Below, in pieces: positions 9,220 through 17,392 of a DNA stretch of 64,000 nucleotides. The number at the start of each line of letters is the position of its first letter. The stretch's first letter is position 1. The notes beneath the pieces were generated by a model. The model saw nothing but the letters and a program-made list of their open reading frames with translations, had not been told where the DNA came from and made no database searches. A program made the position numbers and the translations under genes. Source of the stretch: Streptomyces sp. NBC_00306 (GTDB lineage Bacteria > Actinomycetota > Actinomycetes > Streptomycetales > Streptomycetaceae); NCBI RefSeq assembly GCF_036169555.1, contig NZ_CP108032.1, positions 5,146,001 to 5,210,000 on the forward strand, read 5' to 3'.

Positions 9220-10533
9220 ATGTACGACGTGGCAGTGATCGGCGCGGGCCCGTACGGCCTGTCGGTGGCGGCCCATGCCGCCGCGGCCGGGATGAGTACG
9301 AAGGTCTTCGGCCGGACCATGGCCTCCTGGCGCGACCACATGCCGGAGGGCATGTACCTGAAGTCAGAGCCGTGGTCGTCCAACCTCTCGGATCCGGGCG
9401 GCGACCGTACGCTCGAGCGCTTCGGTGCGGAACAGGGCTTCGCCACCCGGCACGGAGAGCCGCTTCCCATCGGGGCGTTCACCGACTACGGGCTCTGGTT
9501 CGCCGAGCACGCGGTCCCGGGCGTCGACGAGCGGACCGTCACGTCGGTGGCGCCGGCCGGGGACGGATTCCACCTCGCGACGGCCGACGGAGAGCGGGTG
9601 CACGCCCGTACCGTCGTCCTGGCCGTCGGGGTCATGCCCTTCGTCAACATCCCCGGGGCGCTGGCCGCTCTGCCGCCGCAGTACGTCTCGCACAGCAGCG
9701 GTCATCGGGACCTGGACCGCTTCCGCGGCCGGGACGTCGTGGTCGTCGGGGCGGGCCAGGCGGCGCTGGAGACGGCGACCCTGCTCGCCGAGCGCGGTGC
9801 TCGGCCGCGCCTGGTGGCCCGCGCGCACCGGATCAACTGGAACACCGTGCCCGAGCCGCTGGAGCGCGGCCCGCTGCGGTCGCTCCGCAGCCCGCACAGC
9901 GGCCTCGGAACCGGCTGGACGAGCTGGGTCTGGTCACAGACGCCGTGGGCCGTACGGAAGTTGCCCGCATCCACGCGCGAGCGCATCGCGAGCACCGCGC
10001 TCGGCCCGGCCGGTGCCTGGTGGCTGCGGGAGCGCTACGAACAGCAGGTGCCAGCCCTGCTGGGACACCACCTGCACGGCGCCGGGGTCCAGGACGGCCG
10101 GGTACGGCTGGTCCTCGGCGCACCCGGCGGGGGTACGAGTGCCCTGGACGCCGACCATGTCGTCGCGGCGACCGGCTTCACCCCCGACCTCGACCGGCTG
10201 GGACTGCTCGACGCCTCCCTGCGGCGGGCGGTCGCCACCGTCGGCAGCAGCCGGGCACCGGAGTTGCGTGCGGGGTTCGAGTCCTCGTGCCCGGGCCTGT
10301 TCTTCGCCGGGCTGCTGGCGGCGCCGTCCTTCGGTCCGTCGATGCGCTTCGTCCACGGCGCGACCTTCACCGCGCACCGGCTCGTCGCCGGGGTGCGCCG
10401 ACGGCTGCGCGACAGGACTCCGGCCCATGTGCCACAGCCTGCCGCGCCGGTCGCCGCGGGGTCGGTGCCGGCGGTCAGGCCGGGTGGCGGTCGTCGTGGA
10501 GCCAGCCCCTGCGGGGCGGCGGAGGACCGTTGA
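9220..10533 (+). CDS. FAD-dependent oxidoreductase (flavin-containing monooxygenase-like)
   Basis: About 437 residues with an N-terminal FAD-binding motif (VAVIGAGPYGLS), a second nucleotide-binding motif for NAD(P)H near residue 170 (VVVVGAGQAALE), and a C-terminal ATGFTPD motif common in this superfamily. It should be a cytosolic, NAD(P)H-dependent flavoprotein. I prefer the ATG at 9220, which puts the GxGxxG strand at the very N-terminus and has GAGAAG upstream; an in-frame ATG at 9196 would add eight residues. The 3' end overlaps a possible small gene on the other strand by 59 bases. The specific reaction is not recognisable. Confidence 0.8.
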   Translation: MYDVAVIGAGPYGLSVAAHAAAAGMSTKVFGRTMASWRDHMPEGMYLKSEPWSSNLSDPGGDRTLERFGAEQGFATRHGEPLPIGAFTDYGLWFAEHAVPGVDERTVTSVAPAGDGFHLATADGERVHARTVVLAVGVMPFVNIPGALAALPPQYVSHSSGHRDLDRFRGRDVVVVGAGQAALETATLLAERGARPRLVARAHRINWNTVPEPLERGPLRSLRSPHSGLGTGWTSWVWSQTPWAVRKLPASTRERIASTALGPAGAWWLRERYEQQVPALLGHHLHGAGVQDGRVRLVLGAPGGGTSALDADHVVAATGFTPDLDRLGLLDASLRRAVATVGSSRAPELRAGFESSCPGLFFAGLLAAPSFGPSMRFVHGATFTAHRLVAGVRRRLRDRTPAHVPQPAAPVAAGSVPAVRPGGGRRGASPCGAAEDR

Positions 10534-10756
10534 AGGGGTCGGGGGGATTGGCGGCTGGTGTCGGGAAGTGGGAGAGGCGGTTCCACTCCAGGTCGGGCCT
10601 GCCGGGAAGGGCACGGCCTGCGGCTGCCCACTCCTTCGACAGCTGGTCGTAGATGGGGTTGCTGCCGGTGGGCGGGCCCGCCGGGCGGGGACTCGGATCC
10701 GGCGTGGAGAGCGTCTGGACGCGCTGCCATCGGGCAGGCGCAGTTGTCCTTGCCAT
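10475..10756 (-). CDS. Small hypothetical protein
   Basis: A possible 93-residue Pro/Arg/Trp-rich protein with PIYDQLSKEWAAAGR and WNRLSHFPTP segments. Their composition looks like a real short Streptomyces protein rather than random antisense. It starts with ATG at 10756 without a convincing ribosome-binding site. It overlaps the end of the convergent flavoprotein gene by 59 bases. The stretch 10534-10756 has no other coding candidate on either strand. Function unknown. Confidence 0.5.
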   Translation of the reverse strand: MARTTAPARWQRVQTLSTPDPSPRPAGPPTGSNPIYDQLSKEWAAAGRALPGRPDLEWNRLSHFPTPAANPPDPFNGPPPPRRGWLHDDRHPA

Positions 10757-10980
10757 AAGTCGGCAAACGCCTGCCCGCAGCCGAAGTCACTGCCGGGGGG
10801 TGAACACGGGGTACGGCAGGAACGGTTTTTCGAGCCCGGGTGGTGCGCCGGGCATGTGCGCCCCCCTCGCGCGCCCTCGAACCACCGTGGGAGACACGGA
10901 CGGCGACACGCCTCCGGATGGCGGCTTTCCGGCGGAAAGGCCGTGATGATGCGGAAAACGGCTCGCACCAAAGGGGTCCG

Positions 10981-11577
10981 ATGCGTCAGGTAGTTTCCGC
11001 GCTGCTCCTCTCGGCGCTCGTGATGGGCGCCACCGCCTGTCAGAGCGCCTCCGACGGCGACCGGACACCGCCGTCGGGCGCCGCCCACAAGACGGCGCCG
11101 CCCGACGCCAAGGCGTCCGGGACAGGACGGACGGGCGCCCGCGGCCCGGCCGCCCGGGGTCCGGCCCTCATCGGTGACACGGTCGATCTCGGCGGCCGGG
11201 CGTTCGGCGAGCACCTGCGGGTGTCCGCCCTCGGATACGTCGACCCCGCCCGTAGCGTCCGCACCGCGCAGCGGCCCGCGGCCGGCAAGCGGTGGATCGG
11301 TGTCGACCTCTCCGCGGTCAATGTCGGCGGGACGTCCTACGACGCGCGCATCACGAAGGCATGGGTCACCGACGAAAAGGGCCGCCGCCATCCGGCGATC
11401 AAGACGGGCGAGATCACCACGGGATTCCCGGCGGCATGGAACACCCTTGCGGCCGGTGAACATGCCGAGGGCTGGCTGGTATTCGAAGTCCCGGAAAACG
11501 CCCGGATCACGCGGTTCCACAGCACCGTCGGGGATTCGCCCGTCACCTGGCAGCTTCAGCCTCCCCCATCCAGGTGA
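10981..11577 (+). CDS. Secreted lipoprotein, DUF4352-like domain
   Basis: A 198-residue protein. A signal peptide ends in a lipobox (LVMGATAC), so it should be lipid-anchored on the outer face of the membrane. A disordered Ser/Thr/Ala/Pro region follows up to about residue 60. A compact beta-rich domain then carries GKRWIGVDLSAVNVGG and a C-terminal GWLVFEVPE stretch, the pattern of the DUF4352 (Telokin-like) fold. I chose the ATG at 10981 because the signal peptide begins there and an AAAGGGG element precedes it. The 220 bases upstream (10757-10980) hold no other gene. The role is unknown. Confidence 0.78.
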   Translation: MRQVVSALLLSALVMGATACQSASDGDRTPPSGAAHKTAPPDAKASGTGRTGARGPAARGPALIGDTVDLGGRAFGEHLRVSALGYVDPARSVRTAQRPAAGKRWIGVDLSAVNVGGTSYDARITKAWVTDEKGRRHPAIKTGEITTGFPAAWNTLAAGEHAEGWLVFEVPENARITRFHSTVGDSPVTWQLQPPPSR

Positions 11578-11622
11578 ATGCGTGGAGGGACGGGGCCCGG
11601 CAGGGCACTAGGGTGCCGAGCC

Positions 11623-12126
11623 ATGACCACTGCGAACACCGCGAAAAACCCTGCTCAGCGCCGCGAGTTGGGAACGCTCTCCGTTCTCGCCTGGACCGGC
11701 GACCCCGAAGCCGGCCACGACATGCCGTATCTGCTGGCCTATTCGCTGGGCGACGGTGCGGAGGGCCCCGAGGCCGGTGAAAAGGCCGCCCTGGAAATGA
11801 TCGGCGAATTGGGGCTGAAGACCGGTGGCGGTATGACCGACGCGACCCAGGCCTCCGTCAACTCCCCGATCCGGCTGCTCGTCGAGGGCGGCCAGGCCGT
11901 CCTCACCCTGCCGGGGCTGAACGCCCAGTGCACCGTCCCGAAGGAGTGGCTCGCCGCCGCCGAGGGGCGGGGCCATGTCCACTTCATGATCGCGAGCCGG
12001 CCGTGGGCCGAGGCGGCCCCGGGCCGGCCCGTCACCGAGGAGATGATGCAGGCCTTCCTCGGCGACGAGCAGACGCTCCTGACCGCGGCCCATGTCCTGC
12101 TGCCGGTGGGCCAGTTGCGGGCCTGA
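11623..12126 (+). CDS. DUF5949-like conserved Streptomyces protein
   Basis: A 167-residue protein without signal peptide or membrane segment. It contains LGTLSVLAWTGDPEAGHDMP, a PYLLAYSLGDG stretch and a C-terminal TAAHVLLPVGQLR. From memory this matches a small family restricted to Streptomyces relatives (DUF5949) with no known function. It ends six bases before the stop of the convergent P450 gene, with no terminator visible between them. Confidence 0.7.
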   Translation: MTTANTAKNPAQRRELGTLSVLAWTGDPEAGHDMPYLLAYSLGDGAEGPEAGEKAALEMIGELGLKTGGGMTDATQASVNSPIRLLVEGGQAVLTLPGLNAQCTVPKEWLAAAEGRGHVHFMIASRPWAEAAPGRPVTEEMMQAFLGDEQTLLTAAHVLLPVGQLRA

Positions 12127-12131
12127 TCCGC

Positions 12132-13379
12132 TCAGCGCGGCTCGAAGGCGAACGGCAGGGCGCGGACCCGGTTGTCGAAGCTGGAATCGACCAGCTCGGC
12201 CGCGCCCACGGCCCGCAGGTCGCGAGGCCGGGTGAACAGCTCGTGGAAGAGCGCCTTCATCTCCTGCCGCGCCAGGTGGGCCCCCAGGCAGTAGTGCGGC
12301 CCGCCGCCGCCGTACCCCAGATGGGGGTTGGGGTCGCGGGTGATGTCGAAGACGTCGGGATTCTCGAAGACCGCCTCGTCGCGGTTGGCCGACGCGTAGA
12401 AGAGCACCACTTTCTCGCCGGGGTGGAAAGCACGGCCACCGAGCTCGCACGGGGCGGCGACGGTACGGCGGAATTGGATGATCGGCGTCGAATGGCGCAC
12501 GATCTCGTCCACCGCGCCGTCGGCACGGCGGTCGAAATCGGCCATCAACAGGGCGCGCTGATCGGGATGTCCGGACAGCAGCGCCAGTCCGTGGGCGATG
12601 GCGTTGCGCGTGGTTTCCACCCCGGCGACGAGCAACAGGGAAAAGAAGGCGCCCAGTTGGCGTGAGGTGAGGGACTGGCCGTCGATATCGGCGGTCACCA
12701 GTGCCGAAATGAGGTCACCGGTCGGGCGGCTGCGCCGCTCCCGGGCCAGTTTCGCCATCACCAGCTGCATATGGGCCAGCGCACGCAGTCCGCGCCCGGG
12801 CATGCGCAGTCCGCGTTTCACCCCGACGTTCTCCGACGCCTGGTCGATCCGTTCGGCGATCTCCCTGCGGTACCGCTCGGGGATGCCCATCAGATTGCAG
12901 ATGATCTCGAACGGCATACGGGAGGCGACGGACGCCACGAAGTCGCGCGGGCGTTCGGCGATCATCTCGTCCACGATGCGCCGGGCGACCTCGCGCACAT
13001 CGTCCTCCGCGTCGGCGAGCAGCTTCGGGGTGAAGGCCCGCGAGACGATTCTGCGCATCCGGGCGTGCTCGGGACCGTCCATGTTGACCATCGAGTTGCC
13101 GAAGACCGCCTTGGCCCAGGCGGCAGGCTCCGGTGTGGTGACCCCGGGCGCACTGGCGAACTCCTTCGGCCGGCGGCTCGCCTCCATCACATCGGCGTGG
13201 CGGACCAGCGCGTGGAAGCCGGGCGCCGTGCCGAAGTGCGCGGGCGCGGGGAGTCCGCGCAGCAGCGCGAACGACTCCAGGCGGACGGAGCGCGGCAGCC
13301 GCCAGAACGACGGATCGGCGAGATCGACGTCCTCCACGCGCAGCGGGGGCGGTGCGGACGACTGCTTCGGGACCTTCAT
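12132..13379 (-). CDS. Cytochrome P450
   Basis: A 415-residue soluble bacterial P450. Visible hallmarks are the I-helix oxygen-activation motif AGVETTRN, the K-helix ExxR (EIVRH), and the heme-binding loop YGGGGPHYCLG with the axial cysteine at residue 364. The AG-x-ETTRN form and the PHYCLGAHLAR loop resemble CYP124/125/142-like enzymes acting on steroid, terpenoid or fatty chains, but the substrate is a guess. The ATG at 13379 has AGGAGG eight bases upstream. No ferredoxin or reductase gene is adjacent. It is transcribed divergently from the small secreted protein at 13599. Confidence 0.9.
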   Translation of the reverse strand: MKVPKQSSAPPPLRVEDVDLADPSFWRLPRSVRLESFALLRGLPAPAHFGTAPGFHALVRHADVMEASRRPKEFASAPGVTTPEPAAWAKAVFGNSMVNMDGPEHARMRRIVSRAFTPKLLADAEDDVREVARRIVDEMIAERPRDFVASVASRMPFEIICNLMGIPERYRREIAERIDQASENVGVKRGLRMPGRGLRALAHMQLVMAKLARERRSRPTGDLISALVTADIDGQSLTSRQLGAFFSLLLVAGVETTRNAIAHGLALLSGHPDQRALLMADFDRRADGAVDEIVRHSTPIIQFRRTVAAPCELGGRAFHPGEKVVLFYASANRDEAVFENPDVFDITRDPNPHLGYGGGGPHYCLGAHLARQEMKALFHELFTRPRDLRAVGAAELVDSSFDNRVRALPFAFEPR

Positions 13380-13598
13380 GACCACTACCTCCTGGGGCTC
13401 GGGCGGCCATGCTGGCCCACGCACGGGGGCCGGACGACCGCCTGGAACCCGAGAGTGGACGAATTCCCACGGACGCGTGACGCCGCGCGTCAAGGGACGC
13501 GTTGCTGCGGACAGGGGAACTTTGCACTGGTTCAGCCATCCGGCTCGTTGGAGCAGGGCGACACAGAGTCTGTTGAGCCAGAGGGGACGTACGTAGCA

Positions 13599-14102
13599 AT
13601 GAAGTTGACCACCCGAGGGTCTCTTGCGGCAGTCATCGCGTGCATGGCGTCGGCGGTGGCGGCCGCGCCCGCCGTGGCCGGTACGTCGGTGCCGGTCACG
13701 CTGCCGCTGGAGAGCCTGGAGACGGTTGTCCCGCTGGAGGCCCCCGCGCTGAGCACCGGCGTCCCGGTGCTGGTGCCCGGTGCGCCCGAGGCACCGCGTC
13801 ATGTCACGGGGCGGCTGCTGCCGGAAGGCACGGTGCCGCAGGTGCCGTTCTCCGGCGAGGTGCCGAAGACCCTGCTCGAACTGCCGGTGGAGAACGTGCT
13901 GGGCGAGGGCAACCTCGGAGTCGCGACCGCCGGTTCCGAGGCCTCCGACCTGGAGCTGAGCAGCCCGGGAGCGTCCGTCGGCGCGCCGCTGTCGGCGCCG
14001 CGCCCCGACCACTTCGGGCAGCCCGAGCCGGTGCTGCCCGAGCTCGCGGTGCTCACGCCCTCGGTGGTGGGTGACCCCGTCGCCCATCTGCTGCTGAGCT
14101 GA
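13599..14102 (+). CDS. Small secreted protein of unknown function
   Basis: A 167-residue protein with a clear signal peptide (basic MKLTTR start, hydrophobic core, AVAG cleavage region near residue 28). The mature part is rich in Pro, Val, Leu and Glu, with no cysteines and no recognised domain. The start at 13599 follows a GAGGGG element 12 bases upstream. Codon usage matches its neighbours. It precedes the tyrosinase pair by 140 bases; I see no evidence that it belongs to that operon. Confidence 0.75.
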   Translation: MKLTTRGSLAAVIACMASAVAAAPAVAGTSVPVTLPLESLETVVPLEAPALSTGVPVLVPGAPEAPRHVTGRLLPEGTVPQVPFSGEVPKTLLELPVENVLGEGNLGVATAGSEASDLELSSPGASVGAPLSAPRPDHFGQPEPVLPELAVLTPSVVGDPVAHLLLS

Positions 14103-14241
14103 CGCACCGTGCCCGGGTGGCCGGCGGCGCCCTGTACGGCAGTGAAGTGACAGTCGTACATCCGGCCACCCGGACGAGGAACCCTTTCGCGGCCGCCTCG
14201 TTGACAACACCGAAGCACGGCCACGTCGAAAGAGCGGACCC

Positions 14242-14691
14242 ATGCGCATCCTCACCCGTCGCGTCGCACTGCGCGCGTTGTTCACGATCGGCGTGGTCGC
14301 GGGCACGGCCGGGGTACTCGCGCCGGTCGTCTCCCGCAGGCCCGGCACCGGCTCACCGGGCACCGACGCCGCCTCGGGCTCCGAGCTGGAGCGGTTCACG
14401 GAGATGTACCGGGGCCGCCGTATCGAGGGCGCCGCGACCTATATGGTCCCCGCCGGTTCCGGCGGTGAGGTCTCCGCGGCGGCCAAGGGACTGCCGAGTG
14501 TCGAAGTCCGCATCGACGGACGTCCGTTGCACGTCATGCGGCGCGCCGACGGCAGCTATCTGAGCCTCGTCAACCACTACGAGTCGTTCCCGACGCTGCG
14601 TGACGTGGCCCGCGCCGCGGTCGACGAACTGGGCGCCGAACAGCTGGCGCTGTCCCCGGCGCACTCCCCGCTTTCCTCGTCCAGCACCTGA
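14242..14691 (+). CDS. melC1: Tyrosinase cofactor / copper chaperone MelC1
   Basis: A 149-residue protein with a twin-arginine-type leader (TRRVALRAL plus hydrophobic core). The downstream ERFTEMYRGRRIEG, LHVMRRADGSYLSLVNHYESFPTLRDVARAAVDEL pattern (read as two pieces) is diagnostic of MelC1. In Streptomyces, MelC1 binds apo-tyrosinase, delivers copper and carries the enzyme out through the Tat system, because MelC2 has no leader of its own. The tyrosinase gene follows after 18 bases. Confidence 0.92.
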   Translation: MRILTRRVALRALFTIGVVAGTAGVLAPVVSRRPGTGSPGTDAASGSELERFTEMYRGRRIEGAATYMVPAGSGGEVSAAAKGLPSVEVRIDGRPLHVMRRADGSYLSLVNHYESFPTLRDVARAAVDELGAEQLALSPAHSPLSSSST

Positions 14692-14709
14692 ACCGGGAGG
14701 GGCCCACCG

Positions 14710-15570
14710 GTGCACACCCGCAAGAACCAGCGGAACCTCAGCCGCAGCGAGAAGCGGCGGCTGGTCGACGCGCTGCTCGCGCTCAAGCGCTCGGGACGCT
14801 ACGACGAGTTCGTCCGGATGCACGGCGAGTACTACGTCCCCGATGCCGAGAAGGGCCCGCGTGCGGCCCATATGACGCCGTCGTTCTTTCCCTGGCACCG
14901 CAGGTTCCTGCTGGAGTTCGAGCGCGCGCTCCAGAAGGTCGACCCCGGGGTGTCCGTTCCCTACTGGGACTGGACGACCGACAACACGCCCGCGGCCTCC
15001 CTGTGGGCCGAGGACTTCCTCGGCGGCAACGGCAGGACCGGTGACCGGCAGGTGATGACCGGCCCGTTCGCGTACTCGAACGGGAACTGGAGGATCAACG
15101 CCCGCGTCACCGAGGGGAAGTTCCTGACCCGGAACTTCGGCCGCCCCTCGGACCCCGTGTCGCTGCCCACCAAGAACGACGTCGCCAAGGCCCTGAGGGA
15201 ACCCGCCTACGACGCGGCCCCCTGGGACTCCACCGCGAAGACCGGCTTCCGCAACGCCATCGAGGGCTGGAGCGCCGGCGGCCCCGCACGGTGGCGCAAC
15301 CACAACCGGGTGCACCGCTGGGTCGGCGGTCTGATGCTGGGCGCGACCTCGCCCAACGACCCGGTGTTCTGGCTCCATCACGCGTTCATGGATCTGCTCT
15401 GGATCCGCTGGCAGCAGGCGCACCCGCGCTCCGGCTATCTGCCGCGCACCCGCCTCGCCGCGTCGGATCCGCAGGCCGGACGCGTGTTCGCCCTCGACGA
15501 GCCGATGCCGCCCTGGAACGTACGGCCGTCGGCACTGCTCGACCACAGCCGTCTCTACCGCTACGCATAG
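14710..15570 (+). CDS. melC2: Tyrosinase MelC2 (melanin synthesis)
   Basis: A 286-residue type-3 copper oxidase that hydroxylates tyrosine and oxidises catechols to quinones, giving melanin. All six copper ligands are visible: CuA H38, H54 and H63 (the last in FPWHRR), and CuB H198 and H202 (HNRVH) plus H224 (FWLHH). CuA positions match known Streptomyces enzymes exactly, while the CuB set is about eight residues later than usual, indicating a short insertion in the middle region. There is no signal peptide, as expected for a MelC1-escorted enzyme. The GTG start at 14710 is preceded by GGGAGGGG. Confidence 0.94.
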   Translation: MHTRKNQRNLSRSEKRRLVDALLALKRSGRYDEFVRMHGEYYVPDAEKGPRAAHMTPSFFPWHRRFLLEFERALQKVDPGVSVPYWDWTTDNTPAASLWAEDFLGGNGRTGDRQVMTGPFAYSNGNWRINARVTEGKFLTRNFGRPSDPVSLPTKNDVAKALREPAYDAAPWDSTAKTGFRNAIEGWSAGGPARWRNHNRVHRWVGGLMLGATSPNDPVFWLHHAFMDLLWIRWQQAHPRSGYLPRTRLAASDPQAGRVFALDEPMPPWNVRPSALLDHSRLYRYA

Positions 15571-15574
15571 CGAA

Positions 15575-15609
15575 CCGGCCGCCCCCTGTTCATGGCAGGA
15601 GGCGGCCGG
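15575..15609 (+). terminator. Hairpin after melC2
   Basis: A 9-bp stem (CCGGCCGCC at 15575-15583 with GGCGGCCGG at 15601-15609) plus an inner CCTG/CAGG pair, just after the melC2 stop. There is no U-tract, as is usual for Streptomyces terminators. Confidence 0.6.
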
Positions 15610-15628
15610 CCCGGTGCCCGGTGAACGA

Positions 15629-15668
15629 CCGAGGCCTCTCCCTTCCGACCGGAAGGGAGAGGCCTCGG
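15629..15668. terminator. Bidirectional terminator between melC2 and the chaplin gene
   Basis: A perfect 18-bp inverted repeat (15629-15646 with 15651-15668) closed by a GACC loop. It sits between convergent genes, with its right arm ending 16 bases from the chaplin stop, so it can end transcription from both sides. Confidence 0.85.
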
Positions 15669-15684
15669 TGCTGTGGGGTCGGGC

Positions 15685-15957
15685 TCAGCCGCCGTAGGCC
15701 TCGTCCGTGTCGTTCCCGCCGTTGTTCACGCACTGGTTGCCGAACGCCGGGTTCAGCAGCGCGATCACGTTGACGGTGTTGCCGCAGACGTTGACCGGGA
15801 TGTTCACGGGCACCTGAACGACATTGCCCGAGGCGACACCGGGGGAGTGGGCGGCGGCGCCCTCCGCTCCGGCGTCGGCGGCGGCCAGTCCGGCACCGCC
15901 GGCCAGGATGGCGCCCGATCCGGCGACGACGGCCACAGCCTTCGCGATACGCGACAT
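15685..15957 (-). CDS. Short chaplin (hydrophobic aerial-hyphae surface protein)
   Basis: A 90-residue protein. A signal peptide ends near LAAADA (about residue 28). A single chaplin domain of about 40 residues follows, with SPGVASGNVVQVPVNIPVN, then VCGNTVNVIALLNPAFGNQC. Its two cysteines form the usual intramolecular disulfide. There is no LPxTG-like sorting signal, so it is a short, secreted chaplin that assembles into amyloid-like fibrils on aerial hyphae and spores. The acidic C-terminal extension after the domain (NNGGNDTDEAYGG) is longer than in typical short chaplins. The ATG at 15957 follows AAGGAGA. Confidence 0.93.
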   Translation of the reverse strand: MSRIAKAVAVVAGSGAILAGGAGLAAADAGAEGAAAHSPGVASGNVVQVPVNIPVNVCGNTVNVIALLNPAFGNQCVNNGGNDTDEAYGG

Positions 15958-16171
15958 CAGTTCTCCTTGCAGATGAGAGCCAGGCCACATCGTGTGACCT
16001 TCACGTTCTTCAACGCGCCGACCCGGAGGCGGTAACGGTGGCGCACGAAGTTGTCGTCATATGCGGCTGACCGGAATCCGTCCCTTGTCGGCTAGTCGCG
16101 GGACCCCAACAATGCGCATGACAAACCGAAGGACCCCTTCGGTCACAGAAGTCGCAAGAGGGGACCCCCAC

Positions 16172-17047
16172 ATGAAGAAGCCTCTCGTCGGCGCTTTTCT
16201 CGCTCTGACACTCCTCGGGGCGGGCGCGGCACCCGCCGTCGCGGTCGCCGCACCGGACGCGGCGCCCGCCGCCACGAGCGCCGAACCCCGCGCCAAGGCC
16301 CCGGTCGACGTCAAAGCCGTCGATTTCGCCGGGACCGTGGCGCTCAGCAACTGCTCGGGATCGGTGGTGCGCATGCCGGCCTCCGAGCCCGACGACCCCG
16401 CCCTCGTGCTCTCCAACGGACACTGCATCGAGAGCGGCTTCCCGGCCGCGGGCGAGGTCATCGTCGACCAGCCGTCCAGCCGTAGTTTCAGCCTGCTCAA
16501 CTCGGCGGGCAGCAGAGTCGCGACGCTCCGCGCGAGCAAGATCGCGTACGCGACGATGACGGACACCGACGTCTCGCTCTACCAGCTCACCCGCACCTAC
16601 GCGCAGATCGAGAGCAGCTACGGAATCAAGGCGCTGGAGGTGAACGCGGCCCACCCGGTCAAGGGCACGGCCATCAAGGTCGTCTCCGGGTACTGGAAGC
16701 GCATCTACAGCTGCTCGATCGACGGCTTCGCCTACCGGCTGAAGGAGGGGGAGTGGACCTGGAAGGACTCGGTCCGCTACACCTCCAGCTGCAACACCAT
16801 CGGTGGCACCTCGGGCTCACCGGTCGTCGACAACGCCACCGGCAAGGTCGTCGCCGTCAACAACACCGGTAACGAGTCCGGCGGACGGTGCACGGACAAC
16901 AACCCCTGCGAGGTGGACGAGAGCGGCAACGTCACCGTGCGCCGGGGCATCAACTACGGCCAGCAGACGTACCAGATAGTCCCGTGCGTCGGCCTGGACA
17001 ACAAGATCGACCTCGGCCGGCCGGGCTGCACGCTGCCCAAGCCGTAG
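16172..17047 (+). CDS. Secreted trypsin-like serine protease
   Basis: A 291-residue secreted protein with a signal peptide of about 28 residues. The chymotrypsin-fold triad can be placed as H84 (SNGHCI), D133 (TDTDVSLY) and S214 (GGTSGSP). Several cysteines suggest disulfides. Length and motifs fit the S1-type trypsin-like peptidases of Streptomyces. The start at ATG 16172 follows AAGAGGGG. A strong hairpin follows the stop codon, so it is probably monocistronic. Confidence 0.85.
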   Translation: MKKPLVGAFLALTLLGAGAAPAVAVAAPDAAPAATSAEPRAKAPVDVKAVDFAGTVALSNCSGSVVRMPASEPDDPALVLSNGHCIESGFPAAGEVIVDQPSSRSFSLLNSAGSRVATLRASKIAYATMTDTDVSLYQLTRTYAQIESSYGIKALEVNAAHPVKGTAIKVVSGYWKRIYSCSIDGFAYRLKEGEWTWKDSVRYTSSCNTIGGTSGSPVVDNATGKVVAVNNTGNESGGRCTDNNPCEVDESGNVTVRRGINYGQQTYQIVPCVGLDNKIDLGRPGCTLPKP

Positions 17048-17083
17048 TCCTGGCCCAGGGGCGCACGCTGCCCCGGTCGTAGG

Positions 17084-17134
17084 GGTGCACGACGGCCGGA
17101 CCCGTGACCCGTCGCGCGGTCCGGCCGTTGCACC
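17084..17134 (+). terminator. Terminator hairpin after the serine protease gene
   Basis: A 17-bp interrupted stem: GGTGCA (17084-17089) and ACGGCCGGACC (17092-17102) pair with GGTCCGGCCGT (17118-17128) and TGCACC (17129-17134), with a two-base bulge on the left arm. Confidence 0.75.
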
Positions 17135-17138
17135 GGGC

Positions 17139-17345
17139 GTGATCAGCCACAAGTACGCCGCCGCTGCCGCGGCCGCCGCATGCGCCCTCGCCGTCACGTC
17201 CTTCGGGACCGCCCATGCCGCCGCTCCGGACCCGGGCGGCAGGGCCGGTGCCTCGAACGAGATCGACCGGAACCTCATCAAGCCCCCGCCGGGCGGTGTC
17301 CTCGCGCCCGTCACCGACGCCGCCGGCAAGATCCTCCCTCGCTGA
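17139..17345 (+). CDS. Possible small secreted peptide
   Basis: A 68-codon frame from GTG 17139 that would encode an Ala-rich signal peptide (AAAAAAACALAVTSFGTAHA) and about 40 mature residues ending KILPR. The leader looks genuine. However, the start lies only four bases after a strong terminator hairpin and has no ribosome-binding site, so expression would need a promoter inside the hairpin region. It may be a relic or a coincidental frame. Confidence 0.35.
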   Translation: MISHKYAAAAAAAACALAVTSFGTAHAAAPDPGGRAGASNEIDRNLIKPPPGGVLAPVTDAAGKILPR

Positions 17346-17392
17346 CGCTGCCTGTTCGATCGCTTGTTCGGTTTTATGGTTACCCTGGAACC

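Noticed and set aside
10261..10284. GGGGTTCGAGTCC, resembling a tRNA T-arm
   Set aside because: It lies inside the flavoprotein coding frame and there is no acceptor stem or anticodon arm around it.
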